Shown one piece after another: positions 37,063-45,126 of a stretch of 64,000 bases of DNA. The position numbers and the translations under genes are program-made. The number at the start of each line of letters is the position of its first letter. Within the stretch, counting starts at the first letter, position 1. The stretch is from Pseudomonas sp. MWU13-2105 (GTDB lineage: Bacteria > Pseudomonadota > Gammaproteobacteria > Pseudomonadales > Pseudomonadaceae): positions 62,001 to 126,000 of the forward strand of contig NZ_JALLIY010000008.1 in NCBI RefSeq assembly GCF_023242315.1. The letters run 5' to 3'. The notes beneath the pieces were generated by a model that did no database searches, had not been told where the DNA came from, and saw nothing but the letters and a program-made list of their open reading frames with translations.

Positions 37063-37081
37063 AGCTACAAAAAATGTAGCT
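37063..37081. promoter_or_regulatory. Dyad resembling an activator (enhancer) site
   Basis: AGCTACA-aaaaa-TGTAGCT is a perfect inverted repeat with 7-base arms, about 90-107 bases upstream of the predicted sigma-54 start, the usual location for an NtrC-type activator. CCTACAAA half-site-like copies follow at about 37084 and 37104. It also lies about 82 bases before the mipA start, so both divergent genes might be controlled. Confidence 0.6.
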
Positions 37082-37162
37082 TCCTACAAACAACATCAGT
37101 GCTTGCCTACAAAAAGTCGCATTTATGATCGCGCAAGGCAGGTATCGACAAGGACACTGTTC

Positions 37163-37936
37163 ATGATTCGGCTGACCTCCTCATTGCTGCTTGCCGGCCT
37201 TTTTTCCTTGGCTGGCTGGAGCCACGCCGCCCTGGCCGATGAAGGTCCGACCGGGCAGGTAGGGGCCGGGCTGGGCTATCAGCCCTATGATCCGTCGGGC
37301 AGCCGTTACGAAGTAACGCCATTGCCTTATGTGGACCTGGACTGGGGCAATGTCAGCCTCAGCGGTGATGACGGTCTGACCTGGGACGCATTCAAGACTA
37401 ACGGTTTCAGCATCGGGCCTTTCGCCAATTACCTGCCCGGGCGCGACTCCAACGGTTCGTTGCGCGGCTTGCGCGATGTGCCGGACATGGGCGTTGTGGG
37501 TGGTTTCGTGGAATATGCGCCGGCCGACTTCTGGCGGCTGTTCGCCGAGCTGGGCAGTGCCGTCGGCGGCGGTAGCGGGCAGGGCGGCTGGTTGGGACGG
37601 ATGGGCGGTGAGCTGGGGTATCCGTTGGGCATGGGGATTATCGGCCGGAGCAATTTCACCGCGCATTTTGCCGACGAGCGCCAGGCCCAGACCTTCTTCG
37701 GCGTCAGTGCCCAGGAGGCGCAAGCTTCGGGAATCAGCCAGTACCATGCCGGCGGTGGCTTCCAGAACCTGACCCTGACCCAGAGCTTCGCCATCCCGCT
37801 GGGCGGCAACTGGTCGTTGATGACCAGCGCCAGCTGGATCCACCTGGTGGGTTCGGCGGCGGACAGCAGCATCGTCAAGCAGAAGGGCGACAGCGACCAG
37901 GGGCAGATCCAGACGGCGATCAGCTACAAGTTCTGA
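37163..37936 (+). CDS. MipA/OmpV-family outer-membrane protein
   Basis: A 257-residue protein with a signal peptide (about 1-25, ending in HAALADEG) and alternating amphipathic strands, with the family pieces GAGLGYQPYDPSG, ITPLPYVDLDW-like YEVTPLPYVDLDWGN, RGLRDVPDMG and a C-terminal aromatic ISYKF for outer-membrane insertion. Family members are beta-barrels linked to envelope stress or to scaffolding of murein hydrolases. ATG 37163 follows AAGGA by 8 bases. It is divergent from the sigma-54-type operon and shares its upstream region. Confidence 0.82.
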   Translation: MIRLTSSLLLAGLFSLAGWSHAALADEGPTGQVGAGLGYQPYDPSGSRYEVTPLPYVDLDWGNVSLSGDDGLTWDAFKTNGFSIGPFANYLPGRDSNGSLRGLRDVPDMGVVGGFVEYAPADFWRLFAELGSAVGGGSGQGGWLGRMGGELGYPLGMGIIGRSNFTAHFADERQAQTFFGVSAQEAQASGISQYHAGGGFQNLTLTQSFAIPLGGNWSLMTSASWIHLVGSAADSSIVKQKGDSDQGQIQTAISYKF

Positions 37937-37951
37937 GGCCGGAGCGGCCCT

Positions 37952-38006
37952 TGTAGGCGCCGGCTTGCCGGCGATGGCGCTGCTACATTCAACGCCATCG
38001 CCGGCT
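37952..38006. repeat. REP pair (GCCGGCTTGCCGGCG family)
   Basis: TGTAGGCGCCGGCTTGCCGG (from 37952) and CGCCATCGCCGGC (to 38005) are inverted. The right arm runs into the TAG stop (38007-38005) of the minus-strand small transporter gene, so the hairpin separates two convergent genes. Confidence 0.75.
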
Positions 38007-38412
38007 AGTTCTTCTCACCCTCGGCGAGCAGCGCAATCCCGCCGATGATCACCGCCACGCCGATCCAGTGTAGCAGGCTGATCTGCTCGTTCAGCCCCAG
38101 CCAGGACGCCAGCAGCACCGCGACAAACACCAGCGAACTCAGTGGAAACGCCAGCGACAGCGTGCTGCGCCGCAGAATCAGCATCCAGACGAAAAACGCC
38201 CCGATATAACAGGATATCGCTACCCAGACCCCGGGGTTGAGCAGCACGGCGTGCAGCCATTGCAAGCTGAAATCGGTTTGCCCGAGCAAGTCGCCACCGA
38301 CTTTGGAGGCAATCTGTCCGCCGCTTTCGCAAGCGATCAGCAAGGCCCAGAGCACGATGGTGCCGAAGCGTCCGTGCAGCCAATCGATGTGTTTAGAACC
38401 GCTCATCAACAA
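38005..38412 (-). CDS. Small EamA/ArnE-ArnF-like membrane transporter, subunit A
   Basis: A 135-residue protein with four membrane helices and the motif ACESGGQIASKVGG in helix one; the end HWIGVAVIIGGIALLAEGE resembles ArnE, a subunit of the ArnE/ArnF undecaprenyl-phosphate-aminoarabinose flippase. It is paired with a second four-helix gene immediately upstream, so a heterodimer is likely. Substrate unknown; a small-multidrug-resistance-type exporter is the alternative. ATG 38406 is another possible start. Confidence 0.75.
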   Translation of the reverse strand: MLMSGSKHIDWLHGRFGTIVLWALLIACESGGQIASKVGGDLLGQTDFSLQWLHAVLLNPGVWVAISCYIGAFFVWMLILRRSTLSLAFPLSSLVFVAVLLASWLGLNEQISLLHWIGVAVIIGGIALLAEGEKN

Positions 38413-38437
38413 TTTCCTTCGAACATGAATGGAGCCC

Positions 38438-38812
38438 TCAAGCGCCGGAAATGGCTACCAGCATCACGCCGGCGGTGATTACCAGCGTGCCGAGCCAGCG
38501 GCGACGGCTGACGGTTTCACCGAGCACCACCTTGCCGGCCAGTACCACGCCGCAATACGCCAGGGCCCCGATGGGGAATACCAGGCTCAACGGTGCCCGG
38601 GACAGGGCTTCGATCCAGACAAAGAATTCGATGACATAGGAACCGATCCCGCACCACAGCAGGGGCGCGTTGAAGACCTGGCCCCAGAAGGCTTTCAGCC
38701 TGAAGCCGCCGTCCAGCTCCGGCAGACGGTCCAGGCCCATCTTGAAACAGAGCTGGCCGATCACGTCCAGGACAACGGAAAAAAGTACCAGCAAAATAAC
38801 GCCAAGGGACAC
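38438..38812 (-). CDS. Small EamA/ArnE-ArnF-like membrane transporter, subunit B
   Basis: A 124-residue protein with four helices and VVLDVIGQLCFKMGLD in the first, matching the GQLCxK pattern of ArnE. GTG 38812 is chosen because AGGAG lies 8 bases upstream; the open frame continues to 39133 but that extension is polar, low-complexity and unsupported. It starts the two-gene transporter unit; the partner gene begins 25 bases after its stop. The unit could flip a lipid-linked sugar or export a small cation. Confidence 0.75.
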   Translation of the reverse strand: MSLGVILLVLFSVVLDVIGQLCFKMGLDRLPELDGGFRLKAFWGQVFNAPLLWCGIGSYVIEFFVWIEALSRAPLSLVFPIGALAYCGVVLAGKVVLGETVSRRRWLGTLVITAGVMLVAISGA

Positions 38813-38982
38813 GGAAACAGCTCCTAGAACAGCATGGTCAACGCTTGATGTGGGGCCGGATGGCGTAGCCGCCCGGCTCCGCTCCAGCGTCCATGAAAAG
38901 CACACAGCGTAAGGGCTTTGCCGGCAAATGCAAAGGACGGGCCAGTACAAAGCGGAGCGGCTGCCCGGGCCGAGCTCGCGAT

Positions 38983-39327
38983 TCAGCTGTGAACACGCAG
39001 CCAGAAGCTGACCAGCACGCCCGCCGCCAGCAGCCAGGCGAGTACCGCCAGTGCCAGGGAGATCTCCAGGCGCAGCCGGTCCACCAGCACATACAGGGTC
39101 GCCAGGTAGATGAAGTAGGGAATGATCGACCACATGCCGAACAGGATCGTGCTTTTCAGGTCATCGATCGAGCGACCCTTGCCGACGATGTAGTGGGCAA
39201 TCATGGCAAAGGTCGGGAACAGTGGCACCAGCCCGGCAATGTAGTAATTGCGGGTTTTCGACAGGGCGGCCAGCAGCACCACCACCAGCGCGCCAAGCGC
39301 GGCCTTCAACAGTAACCCCATCTCCAA
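38983..39327 (-). CDS. glpM: GlpM-family membrane protein
   Basis: A 114-residue protein with about four helices and the GlpM pattern KAALGALVVVLLAALSKTRNYYIAG followed by LVPLFPTFAMIAHYIVG. In P. aeruginosa glpM lies beside glpD and affects alginate production. Here it stands about 7 kb from glpD, behind aauR and separated by the aau/aat genes. ATG 39321 is an alternative start. Function at the molecular level is unknown. Confidence 0.8.
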   Translation of the reverse strand: MEMGLLLKAALGALVVVLLAALSKTRNYYIAGLVPLFPTFAMIAHYIVGKGRSIDDLKSTILFGMWSIIPYFIYLATLYVLVDRLRLEISLALAVLAWLLAAGVLVSFWLRVHS

Positions 39328-39336
39328 TACCCGCGG

Positions 39337-40662
39337 TCAGTGGCTCAGGCCGTATTTCTTGACCTTGTCGAACAAGGTGGTCTTGGCCATGCCCAGTTCG
39401 TGGCTGGCCTGGCTCAGGTTGCCACCGCTGCGTTGCAAGGCATCGTTGAGCAGGTTGCGCTCGAAGGCTTCCACCGCTTCGGCAAAGCCCAGCCCGCCGC
39501 TGCTTTGCGCGCCGGCTTTCTTGAAGGGCGGCAGGCCGAGGGCGAAGCGTTCGGCGACGTTGCGCAGTTCGCGCACATTGCCCGGCCAGTCGTGGCTCAT
39601 AAGGCTGGACAGGGTCTGGTTATCCAGTTCCGGCGCGATACGGTCGAAACGCAAGGAGGACTGCTGCAGGAAGTGTTCGAACAATTGCAGGATGTCCTCG
39701 CGCCGCTCGCGCAGGGGCGGCAGCTCCAGGGTTACCACGTTCAATCGGTAATACAGGTCGCTGCGAAATTCGCCGGCACGGCCCATTTCGTCGAGGTCGG
39801 ACTTGGTGGCGGCGATGACCCGGCAATCGACGGCCACGCTCTGGTTCGAGCCCAGGCGTTCCAGGGTGCGTTCCTGCAAGACCCGCAGCAGTTTGATCTG
39901 CATGGGGATCGGCATGCTTTCCACTTCATCGAGGAACAGCGTGCCACCATGGGCGTGTTCGATCTTGCCGATACGCCGTTTGCCGGCGCCGGTGAAGGCA
40001 TTGGCCTCATGGCCGAAGATTTCGCTCTCGAACAGGTTTTCCGGCAGGCCGCCGCAGTTGAGGGCGACGAATTGTTGCGACTGGCGCCGGCTGAAATCAT
40101 GCAGGCAGCGGGCAACCAGTTCCTTGCCGGTACCGGTCTCGCCTTCGATCAGCACGTTGGCCGAGGTATCGGCGACATTGGCGATCAGTTCCCGCAGATT
40201 CTGCATCGCCGGCGAACGCCCGATGATCCGCCCTTCCAGCGAGTCGCGCTCGGCCAGTTGCCGGCGTAACGACCAGACTTCCCGGGCCAGCCCGCGTTGT
40301 TCCAGGGCGCGGCGGGCGACATCCACCAGGCGTTCCGGGGAGAAGGGCTTCTCCATGAAGTCGTAGGCGCCGTTGCGCATGGCACCGACGGCCATGGAGA
40401 TATCGCCGTGGCCGGTGATCAGCACCACCGGCAGGCTGCGGTCGCGGGCCTTGAGCCGGGTCAGCAGTTCCAGGCCGTCGATGCCCGGCAGGCGGATGTC
40501 GCTGATGACGATGCCGGGGAAGTTGTCGCCGATCCGCGCCAGGGCTTCCTCGGCACTGCCGACGCCTTCGCTGGGGATATCTTCCAGGGACAGTGCCTGC
40601 TGGCAGCCAAGCAGGACATGCGGGTCGTCCTCGACAATCAGGACAGTGAGGTCGTTGTTCAT
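39337..40662 (-). CDS. aauR: Sigma-54 response regulator AauR (DctD-like)
   Basis: A 441-residue activator with receiver Asp55 (ISDIRLPGIDG), Walker A GETGTGK (174-180), sigma-54 loop NAFTGA (221-226, canonical GAFTGA), LFLDEVESM and a C-terminal helix-turn-helix (NLSQASHELGMAKTTLFDKVKKYGL). The adjacent kinase and the glutamate/aspartate ABC transporter identify it as AauR, which in P. putida activates acidic amino acid uptake. Its ATG overlaps the aauS stop by four bases. A matching inverted repeat and sigma-54 promoter lie upstream of aatJ. Confidence 0.9.
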   Translation of the reverse strand: MNNDLTVLIVEDDPHVLLGCQQALSLEDIPSEGVGSAEEALARIGDNFPGIVISDIRLPGIDGLELLTRLKARDRSLPVVLITGHGDISMAVGAMRNGAYDFMEKPFSPERLVDVARRALEQRGLAREVWSLRRQLAERDSLEGRIIGRSPAMQNLRELIANVADTSANVLIEGETGTGKELVARCLHDFSRRQSQQFVALNCGGLPENLFESEIFGHEANAFTGAGKRRIGKIEHAHGGTLFLDEVESMPIPMQIKLLRVLQERTLERLGSNQSVAVDCRVIAATKSDLDEMGRAGEFRSDLYYRLNVVTLELPPLRERREDILQLFEHFLQQSSLRFDRIAPELDNQTLSSLMSHDWPGNVRELRNVAERFALGLPPFKKAGAQSSGGLGFAEAVEAFERNLLNDALQRSGGNLSQASHELGMAKTTLFDKVKKYGLSH

Positions 40663-42563
40663 ATCGGCTCGGCCTTGGCAGGGGTGACCCGCGGTAAAGT
40701 GAGGACGAAGGCGGTGCCGCCCGTGAGGGGGTGTTCAACCCCGAGGTGGCCGCCGGCCGCCGCCGCGAGGCTGGCGGAGAGGGTCAGGCCGAGGCCCAGG
40801 CCCTGTTCGCCCGGCTTGGTGGTGAAGAAGGGCTCGAACAGGTGTTTGCGCGCCTCGGGTTCGATGCCGTGGCCGTTGTCGCGCACCAGCAGGCGGTATT
40901 TGCCTTCGACGAAGTCGCCTTCCAGCCACAGTTCCGGCAGCGGTTGCGCTTGCATGGCGTCGAGGGCGTTGCCGATCAGGTTGACCAGGATCTGCTCCAG
41001 GCGGGTCTGGTCGATGGCCAGTTGTACGTCGTCGAAGTCGCGATGGACTTCCAGGTGCAGGGTTTCGACCCGGCTGCCGAGGACTTGCAGGGCGGCATCG
41101 ATGGCCTTGGCCAGGCTCGACTCGCCCTTGTCGTCGCCGCGTCGGGCGAAGGCGCGCAGGCTGGCGGTAATCCGACCCATGCGGTCGATCAGGTCGTTGA
41201 TGGTGTGCAGGTTGGTGCTGGCGGTGTCCAGCTCGCCGCGTTCGAGGAAGCGCACGGTATTGCCGGACAAGGTGCGCAGCGCGGCCAGCGGCTGGTTGAG
41301 TTCATGGGCGATGCTGGTGGACATCTGGCCGATGGCGGCCAGCTTGCCGGCCTGGACCAGTTCGTCCTGGGCGCGGCGCAGGGTTTCCTCGGCCTGGCGC
41401 CGTTCGCGGATCTGGTCCTTGAGCCGGTCGTTGCTGGCCCGCAGGTCGACGGTGCGCTCGGCGATGCGCCGTTCCAGTTGGCTGTTGGCCTCTTGCAAGG
41501 CTTCGCGGGCGGCCAGGCGGGTGGCGATAACCTTGCGCCGTTCGTTCCAGGCGATCAGCAGGAAGGCCACCAGGGCGAAGGCCACGGCCACCAGGATGCC
41601 CTGGTTGGCGGCTTCGCGACGCAGGTCCTGCAAGGGCGTGAGCAGGGTGAAGTGCCAGGGCGTGTCGCTCAGGCGGCGGGTCTGGGCCAGGTAGCTGACG
41701 CTGTCGCCGTCCTTGGCCAGTTCGCTGTTGGCCGGGAAGGTCAGGGTTTCCACGCCTTCGGCCAGGCGTTCGCGGGCCAGGGGCTGCAGCTCGTTCAGCG
41801 GCCACCAGTAATATTGCAGGCTGCGGGCCAGGCGCTCCTTGATTTCCGGGGTCAGCGGGCGCACGGACTTGAGGCGCCGGGCCGGATCGCTGGAGAGGAT
41901 GATGATGCCGTTCTCGTCGCTGACGAAGGCTTCCAGGCGTGCCCGTTGCCAGCGCTCTTCAAGGGCTTCGAGGCGTACCTTGATCACTGCCACGCCGATG
42001 ATCTTGCCTTGTTCTTCCAGGCCGTGGGCCAGGTAATAGCCGGGTTCGCCGCTGGTGCTGCCGATGCCGTAGAAGCGACCGGGCAGGCCGCGCACGGCGT
42101 CCTGGAAATAGGCACGAAAGGACAGGTCTTCGCCGAGGTAACTGTCGGCGTCGCGCCAGTTGCTGGTGGCCAGTACCCGACCGGTGGTGTCCATCACATA
42201 GATGGCCCGACTGCGGCTGCGCCGGTTCAGGCCTTCGAGGTAGTTGTTGACTGCTTGGCGGTGTTCGGCGTCGGGCTCCTTGAGCAGGGCCGAGACGCTG
42301 GATTCAAGCTCCAGCAGGCTGGGCAGGTAGGTGTACTTGCTGATCTCGCTCTCGACGGTGCGGGCGTGCAGTTCCAGCTGGCGTTCGCCGTTCTCACTGA
42401 GGGTGCGGATGCCATAGTGTTCGCTGATGCGATAGCCGGCATAACCCAGGCCGATCATCAGCAGGATGATCAGCGGTGGCAGGAACAGTTGGCGGATCTG
42501 GCGGGGTTTCACGGCGAGTGATGGCGGCGTCGCGCGATAGAGGTTGGGGTCGCATTTCATCAC
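40659..42563 (-). CDS. aauS: Sensor kinase AauS (DctB-like)
   Basis: A 634-residue kinase. Membrane helices at about 27-47 and 318-338 flank a periplasmic double-PDC/Cache-type sensor (with AIYVMDTTGRVLATSNW and YYLAHGLEE), followed by a coiled coil and a HisKA box SIAHELNQPLAALRTL. ATPase motifs are NLIGNALDAM, DNGHGIEPEA and LGLGLTLSASLA. This DctB-like layout plus position beside aauR and the aat genes indicates sensing of glutamate or aspartate. ATG 42560 is an equally good start. Confidence 0.9.
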   Translation of the reverse strand: MMKCDPNLYRATPPSLAVKPRQIRQLFLPPLIILLMIGLGYAGYRISEHYGIRTLSENGERQLELHARTVESEISKYTYLPSLLELESSVSALLKEPDAEHRQAVNNYLEGLNRRSRSRAIYVMDTTGRVLATSNWRDADSYLGEDLSFRAYFQDAVRGLPGRFYGIGSTSGEPGYYLAHGLEEQGKIIGVAVIKVRLEALEERWQRARLEAFVSDENGIIILSSDPARRLKSVRPLTPEIKERLARSLQYYWWPLNELQPLARERLAEGVETLTFPANSELAKDGDSVSYLAQTRRLSDTPWHFTLLTPLQDLRREAANQGILVAVAFALVAFLLIAWNERRKVIATRLAAREALQEANSQLERRIAERTVDLRASNDRLKDQIRERRQAEETLRRAQDELVQAGKLAAIGQMSTSIAHELNQPLAALRTLSGNTVRFLERGELDTASTNLHTINDLIDRMGRITASLRAFARRGDDKGESSLAKAIDAALQVLGSRVETLHLEVHRDFDDVQLAIDQTRLEQILVNLIGNALDAMQAQPLPELWLEGDFVEGKYRLLVRDNGHGIEPEARKHLFEPFFTTKPGEQGLGLGLTLSASLAAAAGGHLGVEHPLTGGTAFVLTLPRVTPAKAEPI

Positions 42564-42630
42564 GTTTGCCTTGGGTCAACCAGATCGTATTTCTTGTGGA
42601 AAAATGATCGGGGTTTGCGCATAACCTGAT

Positions 42631-42730
42631 GTGGGAGCGGAGCCTGTGTGGGAGCGGAGCTTGCCCGCGAAGGCGACCTTGAGATCGCTAAAAGCTTCGC
42701 GGGCAAGCTCCGCTCCCACACGCTCCCACA
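42631..42730. repeat. REP cluster (pair plus half copies)
   Basis: GTGGGAGCGGAGC is present twice in tandem (42631 and about 42648), then TTGCCCGCGAAG, and the inverse CTTCGCGGGCAAGCTCCGC to 42720 with a further CGCTCCCACA to 42730. The arms match those at 2068-2162. It occupies most of the gap between aatP and aauS. Confidence 0.85.
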
Positions 42731-42778
42731 ATGTCCGCTCCCCTACAGCTATGGCGCTGTTCCGGGAGCGGTGTTGTT

Positions 42779-43513
42779 TCAGTGCTGCAGGATCTTCTCG
42801 AGGAAATGCTGCGCACGCTCCGAACGGGCACTGATGTCGCCGAAGAACTCGTCCTTGTTGCAGTCTTCGATGATCTTGCCCTGGTCCATGAAGATCACCC
42901 GGCTGGCGACCTTGCGCGCAAAGCCCATTTCGTGGGTCACGCACATCATGGTCATGCCTTCCTGGGCCAGTTGCACCATCACGTCGAGCACTTCATTGAC
43001 CATTTCCGGGTCGAGCGCCGAGGTCGGTTCGTCGAACAGCATCACCACCGGGTCCATCGCCAGGGCGCGGGCAATCGCCACGCGTTGTTGCTGGCCGCCG
43101 GAGAGTTGCCCCGGGTGCTTGTGGGCGTGGGCCGAGAGACCGACGCGGTCGAGCAGTTGCAGGCCTTTCTTGGTCGCTTCTTCCTTGCTGCGGCCGAGCA
43201 CCTTGATCTGCGCGATGGTCAGGTTTTCGGTAATGGTCAGGTGCGGGAACAGCTCGAAATGCTGGAACACCATGCCGACCCGCGAACGCAGTTTCGGCAG
43301 GTTGGTCTTCGGGTCGGCGATGGAGGTGCCGTCGACCACGATGTCGCCTTTCTGGAAGGGTTCCAGGGCGTTCACGCATTTGATCAGGGTGGACTTGCCC
43401 GAGCCCGAAGGACCGCAGACCACCACCACTTCACCCTTGCTGACCTCGGTGCTGCAATCGGTCAGCACCTGGAAGTCGCCATACCACTTGTTGATATTCT
43501 TGATAGAGATCAT
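42779..43513 (-). CDS. aatP: Glutamate/aspartate ABC transporter ATPase
   Basis: A 244-residue ATPase with Walker A GPSGSGKS (34-41), signature [15 protein letters not shown], Walker [15 protein letters not shown] and the H-loop CVTHEMGFA. It is the polar-amino-acid subfamily (GltL/AatP), energising import by the two permeases encoded upstream. The ATG overlaps the aatM stop (ATGA). It is the last gene of the aatJQMP unit. Confidence 0.93.
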   Translation of the reverse strand: MISIKNINKWYGDFQVLTDCSTEVSKGEVVVVCGPSGSGKSTLIKCVNALEPFQKGDIVVDGTSIADPKTNLPKLRSRVGMVFQHFELFPHLTITENLTIAQIKVLGRSKEEATKKGLQLLDRVGLSAHAHKHPGQLSGGQQQRVAIARALAMDPVVMLFDEPTSALDPEMVNEVLDVMVQLAQEGMTMMCVTHEMGFARKVASRVIFMDQGKIIEDCNKDEFFGDISARSERAQHFLEKILQH

Positions 43514-44181
43514 ACGGCAAACCTTTTTTGCAGACGCTTGACCAGCAGCGAGGCGGCAAAGCTGATTGTGAAGTAGACGAGCCCTGCGAAGATCAGGAAT
43601 TCATTGGCGCGGCCGATGATGTCGCCGCTGGAGCGCGAGGCGTTGAGGAAGTCCACCAGGCCCACGGTGTAGACCAGCGAAGTGTCCTGGAACAGGATGA
43701 TGCTCTGCTGCAACAGCAGCGGGGTCATCTTGCGAAACGCCTGGGGCAGGATGATCAGGCGCATGGTCTGGCCATAGCTCATGCCCAGGGCCTGGGCGGC
43801 ACCCATCTGGCCCTTGGCGATCGACTGCACGCCGGCCCGGACGATTTCGCAGAAGTACGCCGCTTCGAACATCATGAAGGCCACGATGCAGGAGGTGAAC
43901 GCACCGATCGGCGTGTCTTCGCCGGTGATCCAGCGCAGGACGAACGGTACCGCCAGGTAGAACCAGGTGATCACCAGCAGCAGCGGGATCGAGCGGAAGT
44001 AGTTGACGTAGGCGCCGGCGACATTGGCCAGCAGCTTGTTCGACGACAAGCGCATCAGGGCCAGGAGCGTACCGATGACCAGGCCGCCGACGACACCCAG
44101 CACCATCAGTTGCAGGGTCATCAACATGCCGTTCCAGAGGCCCGGAATGGCCGGGACGATACCACTGAAATCGAAGTCCAT
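43510..44181 (-). CDS. aatM: Glutamate/aspartate ABC transporter permease
   Basis: A 223-residue permease of the HisM type with about five helices, the opening [21 protein letters not shown] and the EAA loop with [28 protein letters not shown], which docks on the ATPase. It pairs with AatQ. Its start shares a base with the aatQ stop (TAATG), and its end overlaps aatP, so the three are translated as a unit. Confidence 0.92.
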   Translation of the reverse strand: MDFDFSGIVPAIPGLWNGMLMTLQLMVLGVVGGLVIGTLLALMRLSSNKLLANVAGAYVNYFRSIPLLLVITWFYLAVPFVLRWITGEDTPIGAFTSCIVAFMMFEAAYFCEIVRAGVQSIAKGQMGAAQALGMSYGQTMRLIILPQAFRKMTPLLLQQSIILFQDTSLVYTVGLVDFLNASRSSGDIIGRANEFLIFAGLVYFTISFAASLLVKRLQKRFAV

Positions 44182-44927
44182 TATTTACCCCCCACGGAGA
44201 TCAGGCCGGGCACCGCGACTTTCTTCTCCACCAGGCGCATCAGCAACATCAGGCTCATGTTCAGGGTGAAGTAGATCAGCGTCGCCAGGGTGAAGGCTTC
44301 GAACAGGTTGGCGGAGAACTCGGCGGTCTGCTTGGTCTGCGCGAGCAGTTCCATCAGGCCGATCAGCGAGGCCACGGAGGAGTTCTTGAAGACGTTGAGG
44401 AATTCCGAGGTAAGCGGCGGAATGATGATCCGGTAGGCTTGCGGCAGCAGCACGTTCCAGTAGATCTGCGGCAGCTTGAAGCCCATGGCGCGGGCCGCCG
44501 ATTCCTGGCCGCGGGGCAGCGCCTGGATCCCGGTGCGTACTTGCTCGCAGACCCGGGCGGCGGTGAACAGGCCCAGGCAGACCACGACGCTCAGGTAGGC
44601 CGAGGTGGTCGGGTGCAGGTCCTGCTTGTACCAGTCCTGCAGGTTTTGCGGCAGCAGGTCGGGTACCAGGAAGTACCAGATAAACAGCTGCACCAGCAGC
44701 GGCACGTTGCGGAAGACTTCCACGTAGACCGTGGCAATGCCCGATACCACGCGGTTCGGTATGGTACGCATCACGCCCAGCAGCGAGCCAAGGATCAGTG
44801 CAACGATCCAGGCCACCACGGCGATGGCGATGGTCCAGCCCAGCCCGGAGATGAACCAGTCGAGATAGGTCTCGCTGCCCACGCCGGTGGACTTGAAGAA
44901 CACGCCCCAGTCCCAGTTGTAATTCAT
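44181..44927 (-). CDS. aatQ: Glutamate/aspartate ABC transporter permease
   Basis: A 248-residue HisM-type permease beginning MNYNWDWGVF, with the EAA loop ESAARAMGFKLPQIYWNVLLPQAYRI in two parts and YVEVFRNVPLLVQLFIWYF. ATG 44927 is chosen because GGGGAGA precedes it; the frame is open to 44948. A 199-base gap with a stable hairpin separates it from aatJ, consistent with lower expression than the binding protein. Confidence 0.92.
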   Translation of the reverse strand: MNYNWDWGVFFKSTGVGSETYLDWFISGLGWTIAIAVVAWIVALILGSLLGVMRTIPNRVVSGIATVYVEVFRNVPLLVQLFIWYFLVPDLLPQNLQDWYKQDLHPTTSAYLSVVVCLGLFTAARVCEQVRTGIQALPRGQESAARAMGFKLPQIYWNVLLPQAYRIIIPPLTSEFLNVFKNSSVASLIGLMELLAQTKQTAEFSANLFEAFTLATLIYFTLNMSLMLLMRLVEKKVAVPGLISVGGK

Positions 44928-44985
44928 TCGGGTCTCCCCTCGGATCAATCAGTGGTCACGCACGTGCTTCCCGGGACTCCGCCCC

Positions 44986-45006
44986 GCCTGACGTGCTCCG
45001 TCAGGC
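44986..45006 (-). terminator. Intercistronic hairpin between aatJ and aatQ
   Basis: GCCTGACG-tgctc-CGTCAGGC is a perfect 8-base-pair stem, 120 bases after the aatJ stop and 59 before the aatQ start. There is no U-tract. Such elements usually protect the binding-protein mRNA or attenuate read-through, and that is the likely role here. Confidence 0.6.
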
Positions 45007-45126
45007 ACACGCGTACCGCTCGCGGTCCGAGTGTCTTTCCCATCTCAATAGAAGAAGCCAGTACAGCAGGTGTCAACAAACTCCCGGGGGCGCGTTCGCG
45101 CCACCGGGGTTCGGAGCAACGGTGAA

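Noticed and set aside
38813-39133. N-terminal extension of the small transporter gene
   Set aside because: The open frame continues upstream but is polar and repetitive; a GTG with a good AGGAG at the right distance marks the true start at 38812.
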